A stretch of DNA of 64,000 nt from Actinomadura macra NBRC 14102 (GCF_001552215.1 NZ_BCQT01000003.1:186001-250000); one strand, 5' to 3'; positions 9,083-19,288 are shown, numbered from the stretch's first letter. Made by a program: numbers and translations. Notes: generated by a model from the letters alone, not told the origin.

Positions 9083-10273
9083 TTAATCCGATCCGGAGGT
9101 CCGCGAGGGCACGGTCGTGGGTTCCGGGGAACGGTCGGCGTCGTCGGGCTCCAGGCCGAGGATCTCCTTCGTGTGCTGGCCGATCGAGGGCGGCCCCGCG
9201 GCGAACGCCGAGTCGACCACCGGCAGCGGCGAACCCGGGACGAACACCTCGCCGGGCCCGCTCTCCAGGGGGATCGACCGCACCATCGCGCGGTGCTGGA
9301 CGTGCGGGTCGGACGCCAGCGCGTCCACGCTGAAGATCGGGCTGCACGGGACGCCGACGTCGCCCATCCGCGCGACGACCTCGGCCACCGGACGTGCGCG
9401 GGTCCACTCCTCGATGACGCCGTCCAGCTCGTCGCGGTGCTCCAGCCGGGTGTCGGCGGCCGGGCTGGTGAAGAACGGCAGCAGCCGCGGCGCCTCCACC
9501 ACCCCGGCCAGCGCCGTCCACATCCGCAGGGTCATCGGCGCGAGGTACACGTAACCGTCGGACGCGGTGTAGGTGCCGGCGTAGGACCGCCGGACCTTGC
9601 TGCCGACCCGCATCGGGCTCACGCCGAGCTGGAGCGCCTCGGCCAGGCACGGGCCCAGCAGCGACATCATGCTGTCGAGCATGCTCAGATCGGTGAACGA
9701 CCCCTCGCCGGTGGCCTGCCGCCGGCTGAGCCCGAACATCACCGCGAGCGCGGCGTACAGGCCGGTGACATGGTCGGGCACGAACAGGCCGGCCTGCATC
9801 GGCATCCCGTCGGGCTCGCCGGTCAGGTGCACCAGGCCCGACATCGCCTGGATGATGCCGTCGAAGGCCGGCCGTTTGGCGTACGGGCTGTCGTTGCCGA
9901 AGCCGCTGGCGTGCAGGTAGACCAGCCGCGGGTTGATCTCCCGGGCCTGCGCGTAGCCGAAGCCGAGACGCTCGGGGATACCGACGGCGTAGTTGGTGAC
10001 CACCACATCGGCCGAGCGCAGCAGGGTGACCAGGCTCTCCTGCCCGCCGTCGGACTTCAGGTCCAGCATGACGCTGCGCTTGTTGCGGTTCAGCGCGTGG
10101 AAGTAGACGTCGTTGTAGGACAGGGACTCGGTGCCCCGGCTGGCGTCGCCCTCCGGCGGCTCCACCTTGATCACGTCGGCGCCCTGGTCGGCCAGGATCT
10201 GACCGCAGAACGGCCCGGCGATGTAGTGGCCGAACTCCAGTACGCGGATGTCGCTCAGGGGCGCGGCGTCCAT
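9083..10273 (-). CDS. Family III CoA-transferase (CaiB/BaiF), first copy
   Basis: A 396-residue cytosolic enzyme that moves CoA between acids. It opens with the family signature ([30 protein letters not shown]), has [13 protein letters not shown], and carries the catalytic-aspartate region [13 protein letters not shown]. The ATG at 10273 is preceded by AGAGGAG. The gene overlaps the urocanase-family gene upstream by 19 bp, so they are translationally coupled at the distal end of the long leftward operon that starts near 21064. It probably activates or recycles an acid intermediate of that pathway. Confidence 0.87.
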   Translation of the reverse strand: MDAAPLSDIRVLEFGHYIAGPFCGQILADQGADVIKVEPPEGDASRGTESLSYNDVYFHALNRNKRSVMLDLKSDGGQESLVTLLRSADVVVTNYAVGIPERLGFGYAQAREINPRLVYLHASGFGNDSPYAKRPAFDGIIQAMSGLVHLTGEPDGMPMQAGLFVPDHVTGLYAALAVMFGLSRRQATGEGSFTDLSMLDSMMSLLGPCLAEALQLGVSPMRVGSKVRRSYAGTYTASDGYVYLAPMTLRMWTALAGVVEAPRLLPFFTSPAADTRLEHRDELDGVIEEWTRARPVAEVVARMGDVGVPCSPIFSVDALASDPHVQHRAMVRSIPLESGPGEVFVPGSPLPVVDSAFAAGPPSIGQHTKEILGLEPDDADRSPEPTTVPSRTSGSD

Positions 10274-11976
10274 GGGTTCTCCTCTTCCGTTCCCTGGCCG
10301 TCCTTGGACGCGGTGGCGTCCAGGCTCGGCATCCAGATGCCCTGCTCGGCGGCGAACTCGACAGCGCGTTGGTATCCGGCGTCGGCATGGCGGACCACGC
10401 CGCTGCCGGGGTCGTTGGTCATCACCCGGTCCACGCGCTGCGCGGCCAGCGGCGTCCCGTCGGCGATCACCACCATTCCGGTGTGGACGGACCGTCCGAT
10501 CCCGGTGCCGCCGCCGTGCTGCACGCCCACCCACGTCGCGCCGCTGGAGGCGTTCAGCAGCGCGTTGAGCACCGGCCAGTCGGCGATGGCGTCGCTGCCG
10601 TCGATCATCGCCTCGGTCTCCCGGTAGGGGGAGGCGACCGAGCCGGCGTCCAGGTGCTCGCGCCCGATCGCGACCGGCGCGCTCACCTTCCCGTCGCGAA
10701 CGAGATCGTTGATGACCCGCCCGGCGCGGGCGCGCTCCCCGTAGCCGAGCATGCAGGTGCGCGCGGGCAGGCCCTGGACGCGGACGTGGCGCGCGGCCAG
10801 CCGCAACCATCGGGTCACCGACGGGTTGTCCGCGAACTCTTCGAGCATCGCCGCGTCGATCGTGGCGATGTCGGCCGGGTCGCCCGACAGCGCGATCCAG
10901 CGGCAGTGCCCCTTCGCCTCGCAGAACAGCGGGCGGATGTAGGCCACGATGAAGCCCGGGTAGTCGAAGGCCCGCTTGAACCCGCCGAGGTCGGCCTCCA
11001 CGCGGATCCCGTTGCCGTACTCGAACACCTCGGTGCCGCGGTCGAGCAGCGCGGTCAGCGCCTCCACGTGGTCGGCCATGCTCACGCGGGCGCGCAGCAC
11101 GTAGGTCCTCGGGTCGTGCGCGCGGAGCTGGTCGGCCTCCTCCGGCGACAGGCCGGGAACGGCGTACAGGAGCGGGTCGTGCGCCGAGGTCTGGTCGGTG
11201 GCGATGTCGACGGTGATCTCGCGGGCGACGATCTGGGGGAGCACTTCGGCGGCGTTGGCGCGCAGCCCGATCGACAGGGCCCGCCGCTCGTCGCGCGCGG
11301 CCAGCGCCAGCGCCAGCGCGTGGTCGAGGTCGTCGGCCTGGGTGTCGAGGTAGCCCAGCCGCATCCGCCGGCTGATCTTCGCCTGGTCGACCTCCAGGCA
11401 CAGGGCCACCCCGCCGTTCATGGCGATCGCCAGCGGCTGCGCGCCGCCCATGCCGCCGAGGCCCGCGGTGACGGTCAGCGTGCCGGCCAGGGTCCCCCCG
11501 AAGCGCCGGGACGCCACGGCCGCGAACGTCTCGAACGTGCTCTGCAGGATGCCCTGCGACCCGATGTAGGCCCACGAGCCGGCGGTCATCTGGCCGAACA
11601 TCGTCAGCCCGGCGTCCTCAAGACGGCGGAACTCCTCCAGCGTCGCCCACTCCGGCACGACCATCGCGTTGGAGATGAGCACCCGTGGCGCCCACTCGTG
11701 CGTGCGGAACACGGCCACCGGACGGCCCGACTGCACCAGCATGGTCTCGTCGTCGGCCAGCTGGCGCAGCGTCGCGACGATCGCGTCGAAGTCCGGCCAG
11801 GACCGCGCGGCACGGCCGTTGCCTCCGTAGACGACCAGGTCGTCGGGGCTCTCGGCGACGTCGGGGTCCAGGTTGTTCATGAGCATGCGCAGGGCCGCCT
11901 CCTGCGCCCAGCCCCGGCAGGTCAGGTCGACGCCGTGGGGCGCCCTGACCGGCCGTGCTCCTGCCGTTCCTGTCAT
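10255..11976 (-). CDS. Urocanase-family hydratase, divergent
   Basis: A 573-residue NAD-dependent urocanate hydratase homologue. Family hallmarks are present: YGGNGRAAR (50-58), [12 protein letters not shown], the NAD-binding [12 protein letters not shown] (170-181), TDQTSAHDP, and a Cys408 in [13 protein letters not shown] that corresponds to the essential cysteine of Pseudomonas urocanase. Normally conserved positions differ: YGNN is YGNG (320-323), the usual NGYLP after TSAHDPL is LYAVP, FVPAYIRP is FIVAYIRP, and RDHLD is REHLD. No HutH, HutI or HutG is nearby, so this is not a histidine-utilisation operon. It may hydrate another imidazole-acrylate such as thiourocanate. The start at 11976 has AAGGAG. 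Confidence 0.85.
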   Translation of the reverse strand: MTGTAGARPVRAPHGVDLTCRGWAQEAALRMLMNNLDPDVAESPDDLVVYGGNGRAARSWPDFDAIVATLRQLADDETMLVQSGRPVAVFRTHEWAPRVLISNAMVVPEWATLEEFRRLEDAGLTMFGQMTAGSWAYIGSQGILQSTFETFAAVASRRFGGTLAGTLTVTAGLGGMGGAQPLAIAMNGGVALCLEVDQAKISRRMRLGYLDTQADDLDHALALALAARDERRALSIGLRANAAEVLPQIVAREITVDIATDQTSAHDPLLYAVPGLSPEEADQLRAHDPRTYVLRARVSMADHVEALTALLDRGTEVFEYGNGIRVEADLGGFKRAFDYPGFIVAYIRPLFCEAKGHCRWIALSGDPADIATIDAAMLEEFADNPSVTRWLRLAARHVRVQGLPARTCMLGYGERARAGRVINDLVRDGKVSAPVAIGREHLDAGSVASPYRETEAMIDGSDAIADWPVLNALLNASSGATWVGVQHGGGTGIGRSVHTGMVVIADGTPLAAQRVDRVMTNDPGSGVVRHADAGYQRAVEFAAEQGIWMPSLDATASKDGQGTEEENPWTPRP

Positions 11977-12006
11977 CGGCTCTCCTTCGCTCACGTGGGG
12001 TGCCAC

Positions 12007-12876
12007 CTACTCGGCCGGCCGTTCGGACCGCGGTCCGAACGGCTCGGGCCGGAACGGGTCGTCGCGGGCGCTGAGGAAGGCCCGCAGGCCGCCCTCGGCC
12101 TTCGCCGCGTTGAGCCGTTCGCGCTCCGGTCCGTAGGAGGAGTGGGCCAGCGCGTTGAGCGCGCCGTTGAGCAGCAGGCCGCTGTCGATCCCCGCCGCGC
12201 GCAGGCCGAGCATGGTGGTCGCCTTGTTCAGCCGCACCGACGCCGCGGGCACCTGCGCGATGCGCCGGCCCAGCCGTTGCGCGGTGGGCAGCAGTTCGTC
12301 CGGCGCCACGACCTCGTTGACCACGCCGATGCGCAGTGCCTCGGCGGCGTCGAAGTGGTCGCCGGTCAGGGCGTAGCGGTTGGCGGACTTCCACCCGCAC
12401 AGCGCCGCGAACAGGAAGATGGAGCTGGAGGTCATCCGCACCTCGGGCTGGGCGAAGACCGCGTCGGTGGAGGCGATGGTGATGTCGCAGGCCAGGCTGT
12501 ACCAGAATCCGCCGCCCATGCACCAGCCGTTGACCGCCGCGATCACCGGCTTGGACAGGCTCCAGATCTGCTTGAGGTGGTCGAGTTCCTCGTAGTTGCG
12601 CTCGTACCAGGTGGCGATGACCTCCGACGGGTAGGGGGACGCCGGGTCGGAGGGGTTCGTGCCGGCGACCGCGGTCATGTCGTAGCCGGAACAGAACCCC
12701 CGGCCGGCGCCGGTCAGGATGATCGAGCGGACGTCCGGGTCAGTATCGGCGCGGCGCAGGGCGTCGTGCAGTTCCCGCTCCATGTCGGACGACAGGGCGT
12801 TCATGACCTCGGGCCGGTTGAGGGTGAGGGTGACGACCGCGTCGTCCACCTCGTACAAGATCGTTTCGTAGTCCAT
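12007..12876 (-). CDS. Enoyl-CoA hydratase/isomerase (crotonase family)
   Basis: A 289-residue crotonase. It has the N-terminal VVTLTLNRPEVMNALS, an oxyanion-hole loop around GFCSGYDM, and a second oxyanion loop around NGWCMGGGFWYSLACD. The usual catalytic glutamate of hydratases is expected near FAQPEVRM, so hydration of an enoyl-CoA is plausible. It is 31 bp upstream of the urocanase-family gene and 85 bp downstream of the acyl-CoA synthetase. In context it would act on a CoA thioester formed by the synthetase or a CoA-transferase. An isomerase or hydrolase role is possible. Confidence 0.85.
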   Translation of the reverse strand: MDYETILYEVDDAVVTLTLNRPEVMNALSSDMERELHDALRRADTDPDVRSIILTGAGRGFCSGYDMTAVAGTNPSDPASPYPSEVIATWYERNYEELDHLKQIWSLSKPVIAAVNGWCMGGGFWYSLACDITIASTDAVFAQPEVRMTSSSIFLFAALCGWKSANRYALTGDHFDAAEALRIGVVNEVVAPDELLPTAQRLGRRIAQVPAASVRLNKATTMLGLRAAGIDSGLLLNGALNALAHSSYGPERERLNAAKAEGGLRAFLSARDDPFRPEPFGPRSERPAE

Positions 12877-12961
12877 GGCGGAGCTGTTCCTTACGTGTGT
12901 GCGGCAGATACGGGGACCTGGACGGGAGCTCCGTCCAGGAACGCCCCTAACTCGTCGGCCC

Positions 12962-15190
12962 TCATGGCGCCGGCCGGGGCCCGGCCGCGGCGACGATCCG
13001 GAAGTCGAGCACCCGTACGCCCTGCCCTCGCGGCAGCACGGCGACCGGGTTCAGGTCGATCTCCACCTCGGCCTCGCGCAGGTCGGCGGACAGCCGGGCG
13101 ACGCGCTGGACGAGGTCGACGAACGCGTCGGCGTCGGCCGGTGGGGAGCCGCGGTAGCCGGCGAACAGGCGCGCCAGCGGCGTGCCGGCCACCATCCGCC
13201 GTGCCTCCCCCGGCGACACCGGCAGCAGCGCCAGCGCCGGGTCGGGTTGGAGTTCGACCAGCGTCCCGCCGGCTCCGAGCGCCAGCACCTGCCCGTACAC
13301 CGGGTCGAGGCCGCATCCGACGAACGCCTCCACGCCGCCGGTGACCATCTCCTCCACCACGACCTGCGGCGCCGGCTCGCCGAGATGGCCCGCCACCGAC
13401 GAGGTGACGGCCTCGTACGCCTCGCGCACCTGCGCCGGCGTGGACAGCCCGACCGCGACACCGCCGAAGTCGCTCTTGTGGACCACCTTCGGTGACGCGG
13501 TCTTCAGCACGAGCGGGAAGCCGACCGAGGCTGCCGCCGCGACCGCGCCGTCGGCCGAGTCGGCGGTGATCCGCCGCGGCAGCCGCAGCCCGTACCGTTC
13601 GGCCAGCTCCGCCAGCACCTCGTGGGACACCTGCCCGGCCGGTGACGCGTCCAGCGCCCGCCGCACGGCCCGCAGGGACTCCGCGGGCCCACTGTCGGTG
13701 ACGGTGACGTCCGGCTGCGCGTCGTCCTGGGCGGTGGCGCGGACGTGCGCGGCGGCGGTGGTCACCGCGGCGACCGCGGCCATGCCCGCGCGGGTGCCGT
13801 GCACGATGGGGATGTCCGAACCGGCCAGCGCCTCGGCGGCGAACGGGTGCAGCCCGCCGCCGTAGTTCGACAGCACCATGACCGGCGTGCCGGAGCGCAA
13901 CCGGACGCCGGGCAGGGTCGCCAGCAGGTGGGAGTAGGAGGTGACCAGCCGGTCGCCCAGCGACGGCGGCGCGTCCAGGATGACGGTGAGGAGGTCGACC
14001 CCCGGATCGGCGGCCACGGCCGCCGCCAGCCGCCCGAACCGTTCGGGATCGCCGACCAGCTGGCCGGTGCCGTCGAGCGGGTTGGCGATCGTGGCGAAGT
14101 CCGGCAGGATCCGCGCGAGCTCCTCGCGGGTGCCCGGTGACAACCGCGCGAGCCGAACCGCGCCGCTCTCCTCGTCCTCCGCGGCGGTCTGGCGGACGCC
14201 GAAGTCGGCGGCGACGTCGGAGACCAGCCCGATCTCGCCGCCGGACAGCCCGACGAACGCGACGCGCTCGCCGGCCGGGCCGGTACGCAGCGTCGACAGC
14301 GCCGCCAGCGCCTCGGTCAGCTCGTCGAAGTCGGTGACCGTCACGATCCCGGCCCGCCGGCAGAACGCCTCGTAGGCCCGCGCGTCCCCGGCGATCGCGC
14401 CGGTGTGGGAGGCGACGTTGCGCGCACCGAGTTCGGTCCGGCCGACCTTCAGGGCCACCACCGCGACGCCGTTGTCGTGCCCCTTCCGGACCGCGGCCAT
14501 GACGCCCTCGGCGTCACTGAGGCCCTCCACCACGATGCCGACCGCACGGGTGGACGGCTCCTGGACGAGGTAGTCGAGGTAGTCGGCCAGGCCGGTCACG
14601 GTCTCGTTGCCGCTGGAAATGACATAGGAGAACCCCAGCCGCCCGGAGCCGGCCAGCAGGATGCACCCCGATCCCGACTGCGACACCACGGCGACCGGGC
14701 CCGCCCGCAGGTCCGCGCCGTAGCGGGTGCCGGTCAACCACAGGCCGCGGCCGGGATTGAACACCCCCAGGCAGTTCGGGCCGACCAGGCTCATGCCATA
14801 GCGGCCGGCCAGTTCGCGCAGCCGGTCGGCCCGCGCAGCGCCGTCGGCGGTCTCCTCGAACCCCGAGGCGAAGACGACCACGCCACGGCAGCCCTTCTCA
14901 CCGGACTGCTCGACCAGCGCGGCCACGGTGTCGCCGGGCGTGCAGACCACCGCCACCGTCGGGGTGTCCGGGACGTCGGCCAGCGACCGGTACACCGCGA
15001 CGGCGTCCACGTCCCGGCCGCTCGGGTGCACGCCGTAGACCGTGCCGCCGAAGTCCGCCCGCCGGAGGTTCTCCAGGATCCGGCGGCCGGTCGAGCCCGG
15101 CCGCGCCGACAGCCCGACGATCACGATGCTCTTCGGGTTCAGCAGATCCTCAAGCGCGGGCTGGCGGTAACGCGCGCCGCTACCGCTCAT
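12962..15190 (-). CDS. ADP-forming acyl-CoA synthetase (acetate-CoA ligase type, fused subunits)
   Basis: A 742-residue fusion of the alpha and beta parts of an NDP-forming acyl-CoA synthetase. The N-terminal CoA-binding Rossmann domain (SIVIVGLSARPGSTGRRIL) and ligase domain carry the phosphohistidine loop NVASHTGAIAGD. The C-terminal ATP-grasp domain includes FPLVLKTASPKVVHKSDFGG and a DLNPV-like motif near the end. It converts an acid, ATP and CoA to acyl-CoA, ADP and phosphate. It overlaps the ABC ATPase gene by 11 bp, so activation is coupled to uptake. A protein acetyltransferase role, known for some relatives, is unlikely because no GNAT domain is present. Confidence 0.87.
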   Translation of the reverse strand: MSGSGARYRQPALEDLLNPKSIVIVGLSARPGSTGRRILENLRRADFGGTVYGVHPSGRDVDAVAVYRSLADVPDTPTVAVVCTPGDTVAALVEQSGEKGCRGVVVFASGFEETADGAARADRLRELAGRYGMSLVGPNCLGVFNPGRGLWLTGTRYGADLRAGPVAVVSQSGSGCILLAGSGRLGFSYVISSGNETVTGLADYLDYLVQEPSTRAVGIVVEGLSDAEGVMAAVRKGHDNGVAVVALKVGRTELGARNVASHTGAIAGDARAYEAFCRRAGIVTVTDFDELTEALAALSTLRTGPAGERVAFVGLSGGEIGLVSDVAADFGVRQTAAEDEESGAVRLARLSPGTREELARILPDFATIANPLDGTGQLVGDPERFGRLAAAVAADPGVDLLTVILDAPPSLGDRLVTSYSHLLATLPGVRLRSGTPVMVLSNYGGGLHPFAAEALAGSDIPIVHGTRAGMAAVAAVTTAAAHVRATAQDDAQPDVTVTDSGPAESLRAVRRALDASPAGQVSHEVLAELAERYGLRLPRRITADSADGAVAAAASVGFPLVLKTASPKVVHKSDFGGVAVGLSTPAQVREAYEAVTSSVAGHLGEPAPQVVVEEMVTGGVEAFVGCGLDPVYGQVLALGAGGTLVELQPDPALALLPVSPGEARRMVAGTPLARLFAGYRGSPPADADAFVDLVQRVARLSADLREAEVEIDLNPVAVLPRGQGVRVLDFRIVAAAGPRPAP

Positions 15191-16331
15191 GGGGCACCGC
15201 CGCCACCTGGGTCGTGTCGAGGTAGGCCGTCAGCGTTCCGCCGTGCCGGATCGAGTCGCGCGCGTCGCGGGGCAGGGTGGCGCGCAGCGAGTCACCGTCG
15301 GCGGTCCGCACGGTGACGCGCACGGAGTTGCCCAGGTACAGGTCGTCGAGCACCTCCACCTCAAGACGGGCCGGAGCCGCTCCGGCCGGCGTCAGGCTCA
15401 GCGCCTCTTCGGGGATGCTGAGAATGACCCGCTCGGCCGGCTCCAGCGGCTGGCCGCACGCGACCTCCATGTCGCAGCCGGCGAACCCGACGCGCGCCCG
15501 GTCGCCGGTGAGCCCCGCCAGGGTGGCCTCGACGACGTTGTGCCCGCCGAAGAAGCTCGCGACGAAGCCGGTGCGCGGCCGGGTGTAGAGCTCCTCGGCG
15601 GTGCCGACCGCGTCGATGCGGCCGTCGTGCATGATGACGATCCAGTCCGAGAGGGTCAGCGCCTCCTCGCGGTCGTGCGTGACGTAGACGGTCGTCGCGG
15701 CGGCCTCGTGATGCAGCCGGCGCAGCTCCACCGCCATGCGCATGCGCAACTCGCGGTCCAGCGCGCCGAGCGGTTCGTCCATCAGCAGCAGTTGCGGACG
15801 GAAGGCCAGCGCGCGGGCGACGGCCACCCGCTGCTGCTGCCCGCCCGACAGCTCGCGCGGCAGCCGCCCGCCCAGCGCGCCGAGGCCGACCAGCTCCAGC
15901 ATCTCGGCCACCCGCCGGTCGCGGTCCGTCTTCGACCAGCGGCGCATCTTCAGGCCGTAGGCGATGTTGTCCGCCGCGGTCATGTGCGGGAACAGCGCGT
16001 AGTTCTGGAACACCATCCCGATCTCGCGCGAGGCCGGGGGTATCCGGGTGACGTCGCGGCCGTCGATCAGCACCTCGCCCTGGTCGGGTGCCAGGAAGCC
16101 GGCCACGACGCGCAGGATGGTGGTCTTCCCCGAGCCGCTCGGGCCGAGGACGGTGACGAAGTTGCCGTGGTCGGCGACCAGGTCGATGCCGCGCAGTGCC
16201 TCGGTGCTGCCGAAGCGCTTGATCAGCCCGCGCAGTTCCAGCCCTGCCGTCGCGGGTGGCGCGGCGGGGGCGGGACCGGGTTCGGCCGCGGCCTCCTGCC
16301 GCGGCGGCCCCTTCCGTGCCCTGACGTTCAT
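15180..16331 (-). CDS. ABC importer ATP-binding protein (polyamine/opine type)
   Basis: A 383-residue PotA-like ATPase with Walker A GPSGSGKT, Q-loop VFQNYALFPHMT, signature LSGGQQQR, Walker B LLLMDEPLGALD, the switch histidine in VTHD, and a C-terminal TOBE domain (ERVILSIPEEALSL onward). The ATG at 16331 follows GGAGGAAG and overlaps the permease stop as ATGA. With two permeases and the lipoprotein it forms a complete importer. The family takes up polyamines, opines and related nitrogenous or carboxylated compounds. Confidence 0.92.
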   Translation of the reverse strand: MNVRARKGPPRQEAAAEPGPAPAAPPATAGLELRGLIKRFGSTEALRGIDLVADHGNFVTVLGPSGSGKTTILRVVAGFLAPDQGEVLIDGRDVTRIPPASREIGMVFQNYALFPHMTAADNIAYGLKMRRWSKTDRDRRVAEMLELVGLGALGGRLPRELSGGQQQRVAVARALAFRPQLLLMDEPLGALDRELRMRMAVELRRLHHEAAATTVYVTHDREEALTLSDWIVIMHDGRIDAVGTAEELYTRPRTGFVASFFGGHNVVEATLAGLTGDRARVGFAGCDMEVACGQPLEPAERVILSIPEEALSLTPAGAAPARLEVEVLDDLYLGNSVRVTVRTADGDSLRATLPRDARDSIRHGGTLTAYLDTTQVAAVPHER

Positions 16332-17209
16332 ATCTTCCTCCGCAGCATGAAGGCGAGCGAGCCGACGACACCGGTGCCCACCATGAGCAGGGTCGCGATC
16401 GCGGTGATGTTGGGATCCAGTCCCGTCTTGACGTTGTCGAAGATGGCCTTCGGGAGCGTCACCGTTCCCGGACCGCCGAGGAAGTTGATGAGCACGGCCT
16501 CGTCGAAGCTGGTGATGAACGAGAAGAGGTAGGCCGCGCCGATGGCCGGCAGCAGCTGCCGCAGCGTGATCCCGAGCATCGCGCGCGGCCGTGACGCACC
16601 GAGGGTCATCGCGACCAGCTCGGTCTCCGCGGGAAGGCGCGCCATCGCCGAGCCGAGGATCAGCAGGACGAACGGCAGGCCGTGCACCGCGTAGGTCAGC
16701 ACCAGGGCCCCGAGGTTGCTGGTGAGCCGGAACTGCACGAACAGCGTGTACAGGGCGACGGCGTAGGCGACGCCCGGAATCACCAGCGGGCTCAGGCCGA
16801 TGGCCTGGAGCAGCCCCTTCAGTGGCAGCCGCGACCGGTGCAGCGCGAACACCGCCGGGATGCCGATCAGCAGCGAGATCGCCGCCGAGACGGTGGCCAG
16901 CTTGAACGACAGCATCATCGCGTCGATCCAGGTGTCCGAGCCGAAGAACGACCGGTACTGGCGCAGCCCCCACTCCTCGGGTGGGAACTGGAGCACGTCG
17001 GCGTTGGAGAACGACAGCACGACGACGCACAGGATCGGCACGGCCAGGAACAGCACCGCGGCTGCGCGCACCACCAGGTCGGCCACCTTCACGCCGCGGG
17101 CGAGGGCCCGGCGTCCGGTCGTGTCGGGCACGGCCCGTGGAGCGTTCCCAGGGGCGACGGACGCAGTCCCCGAGGGAGGCATGGACGGGGGGAGGGTGTC
17201 GGTCGTCAT
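16328..17209 (-). CDS. ABC importer permease (PotC-like)
   Basis: A 293-residue inner-membrane permease with about six transmembrane helices. The cytoplasmic coupling loop ELVAMTLGASRPRAMLGITL matches the EAA motif of binding-protein-dependent permeases. The N-terminus is an extended proline/alanine-rich cytoplasmic segment. It overlaps the next permease gene by 4 bp (ATGA) and the ATPase gene by 4 bp, so the subunits should be made in fixed ratio. Confidence 0.9.
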   Translation of the reverse strand: MTTDTLPPSMPPSGTASVAPGNAPRAVPDTTGRRALARGVKVADLVVRAAAVLFLAVPILCVVVLSFSNADVLQFPPEEWGLRQYRSFFGSDTWIDAMMLSFKLATVSAAISLLIGIPAVFALHRSRLPLKGLLQAIGLSPLVIPGVAYAVALYTLFVQFRLTSNLGALVLTYAVHGLPFVLLILGSAMARLPAETELVAMTLGASRPRAMLGITLRQLLPAIGAAYLFSFITSFDEAVLINFLGGPGTVTLPKAIFDNVKTGLDPNITAIATLLMVGTGVVGSLAFMLRRKI

Positions 17210-18084
17210 CCGATGGCCCTCCGCATCCGCTCCTTGCCCACCAGGCGCAGCCCGCCGAGGATGACCAGCGCGGCGACGATCAGCAGCAGCACCGAGGCGA
17301 CCGCGGCCTGCGCCGGTTCGAACAGGTTGAAGATGTCATCGGCGATGAGGCTCGCGGTGAACGGCGCCGTGGCCCCGCCGAGCAGCACCGGCGTCAGGTA
17401 GTAGCCGATACAGATCACATAGACGATCACTGTCGAGGCCAGCAGCCCCGGCAGGGCCAGCGGCGCGACCACGTCGCGCAGCGCCCGCACCCGCGAGGCG
17501 CCCATGCTCTCGGCGGCCTGGATGAGGTTCAGATCGATGGTGACGTAGACCGCGTACAGCGGCAGCACCGCGTAGGGCAGCATCTGGTAGGTCATGCCGG
17601 CCACCACCGCGAACTGGGTGCGCAGCAGTTGCATTGGCTCGTCGATGATGCCCAGCGACGTCAGGGTCCGGTTGACGACCCCGAAGCGCTCCAGGAGCAC
17701 GGTGAAGGCGTAGATCTTCACCACCGCCCCCATCCACAGTGGCATGAACACGGCCAACAAGATCACCATGCGGGTCAGCCGGCTCTTGGTGGTGCGCAGC
17801 GACCACGCCAGGACGGCGCCGACCACCACGACGATCACCGTGACGATCAGCGAGGTGAAGCAGGTCGTCCACAGCGTGCGCCGCGCCGCCGGGCTGTGGA
17901 GGAAGTCGCTGAAGTTGCCGAACCCGTCGGGCTCGCCGAACGCCGTCCGCAGCAGCTCGACGAACGGGTAGAGGATGAACACGCCGGCGGCGACGAGGAA
18001 CGGCGCGATCAGTCCCAGCCCGGTCAGGCCGGAGAACGTGGACTGCCATCCCCTCGTGCGTGTTCGGCGGCTCATCCGAAGCAT
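17206..18084 (-). CDS. ABC importer permease (PotB-like)
   Basis: A 292-residue permease with an N-terminal membrane anchor (GLTGLGLIAPFLVAAGVFIL), further transmembrane helices, and an EAA-type loop (QAAESMGASRVRALRDVVAPL). It pairs with the PotC-like permease to form the channel. It lies 82 bp downstream of the substrate-binding lipoprotein gene. Confidence 0.9.
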   Translation of the reverse strand: MLRMSRRTRTRGWQSTFSGLTGLGLIAPFLVAAGVFILYPFVELLRTAFGEPDGFGNFSDFLHSPAARRTLWTTCFTSLIVTVIVVVVGAVLAWSLRTTKSRLTRMVILLAVFMPLWMGAVVKIYAFTVLLERFGVVNRTLTSLGIIDEPMQLLRTQFAVVAGMTYQMLPYAVLPLYAVYVTIDLNLIQAAESMGASRVRALRDVVAPLALPGLLASTVIVYVICIGYYLTPVLLGGATAPFTASLIADDIFNLFEPAQAAVASVLLLIVAALVILGGLRLVGKERMRRAIG

Positions 18085-18166
18085 GTGCTCATCTCCTGGT
18101 CATCTCCCATCCGTGCTCATCGGTGGACGGCGTGCCGGTGGTGGTGTGCCACCGGCACGCCCGCTC

Positions 18167-19288
18167 TCAGCCGACGAGGATCTCGCGAAGCGCCTTGCCG
18201 AGTTCCTGCTGCTGCTTGGCCCCCGCCTTGCCGTCAACGAGGGTGATGCCGGTCTTGTTGATGGGAAGATTCGGCAGCACGCTGGGCGACAGGTACTTCT
18301 GCATGTCGCGACCGGCGGTGCCGCTGTAGATCTTCTCGGTGAACTTGGCCTGGTTCTCCCGGTGCGCGGCGTACCACTTGATGAACTCGAATGCCGCTTC
18401 CTTGTGCTTGGCGCCCTTGGTCACGCACCAGCCCTCGTCGAAGAGCAGGCCGCCGTCCCAGTAGAGCTTCAGGGTGGGGACCTGCTTCATCGCCGACACC
18501 AGGACGGTGTTGGGCGCCTGCATGATCGCGACCTCGCCGTCCACGACGGCCTGCTGCATCTGCGCGGGGCTGGTCGACCACACCGGGACGTTCGGCTTGA
18601 TCTTCTTGAGGGCGTTCATCGCGCGGTTCACGTCGACGGGGAAGTACTGCGCGGGCTGGACGCCGTCGCCCGCCAGCGCGAACACGCTGGTGAAGACGGG
18701 GTTGTTCGCCGTGATGCCCCTCGTGCCCGGGAAGTTCTTCACGTCGAAGAACTCACGCGGGTTCGTCGGACACTTCTTGACCAGCTTGGTGTTGCAGCCG
18801 ATCAGGTTCACTGTGCCGCCGTGGTCGAGGTAGTACGGCTCGGACGGGCTGGGCCGGATCGCGCCGTCGGCCACCACCGGCGAGATCTCGGTGACCAGCG
18901 ACTGGGGGAACCTCTCGAGGTTGCCGTCCAGGACCAGCTTCGAGGTGTCGCCGCCGGGGGCCTCCAGCAGGTCCCACTCGATGTTGTTGCCGGCGCGCTG
19001 CGCGGCGACCTTGGCCGCGAAGCCGCCGCCGGGCGTGGCGACGGTCACCTTGATCCCGGTGTCCTTCTCGAACTGGTCGTAGAATGCTTCCTTGTTCGCG
19101 GCCGTGAACGACCCGCCCCAGCCGGCGACGACCAGGGTCTTGTCCGAGCCGCCGCCGGAGTCGGAGCTCGAACCGCAGGCGGCGGTGACGGTCGCGACCG
19201 TCGCGGCGAGCGTCCCGATCGCCAGGGCCGTCAGCCGGCCGTGCCGTTCACGCCTGCCACCGCCGGAGTGCTTTCTCTGGGAAGACAT
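18167..19288 (-). CDS. ABC importer substrate-binding lipoprotein (PotD/PotF-like)
   Basis: A 373-residue extracytoplasmic binding protein. A basic N-terminus and hydrophobic stretch lead to the lipobox TAAC, with Cys38 as the lipidated residue, then a serine/glycine linker. The mature part begins TLVVAGWGGSFTAANKEAFYDQFEKDTGIKV, typical of family 1 solute-binding proteins for polyamines, opines and related compounds. It lies 1 bp after the amidase stop on the same strand, so hydrolase and importer are in one operon. The ligand is not deducible from the visible motifs. Confidence 0.9.
   Translation of the reverse strand: MSSQRKHSGGGRRERHGRLTALAIGTLAATVATVTAACGSSSDSGGGSDKTLVVAGWGGSFTAANKEAFYDQFEKDTGIKVTVATPGGGFAAKVAAQRAGNNIEWDLLEAPGGDTSKLVLDGNLERFPQSLVTEISPVVADGAIRPSPSEPYYLDHGGTVNLIGCNTKLVKKCPTNPREFFDVKNFPGTRGITANNPVFTSVFALAGDGVQPAQYFPVDVNRAMNALKKIKPNVPVWSTSPAQMQQAVVDGEVAIMQAPNTVLVSAMKQVPTLKLYWDGGLLFDEGWCVTKGAKHKEAAFEFIKWYAAHRENQAKFTEKIYSGTAGRDMQKYLSPSVLPNLPINKTGITLVDGKAGAKQQQELGKALREILVG

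Noticed and set aside
10255..12006. Calling a histidine-utilisation (hut) operon from the urocanase homologue
   Set aside because: No HutH, HutI, HutG or HutF genes are present in the window, and the neighbouring genes are for CoA esters and transport.
12891..12965. A 24-residue reading frame overlapping the acyl-CoA synthetase stop (ATGA)
   Set aside because: It starts within the synthetase stop and has no recognisable content. It may only be the leader before the crotonase gene. Too short to support.
8861..16532. Long plus-strand open frames opposite the minus-strand operon, up to 991 residues
   Set aside because: They are antisense shadows caused by high third-position GC. They have arginine/alanine/proline-rich composition and no domains, while the minus strand has clear conserved enzymes over the same bases.
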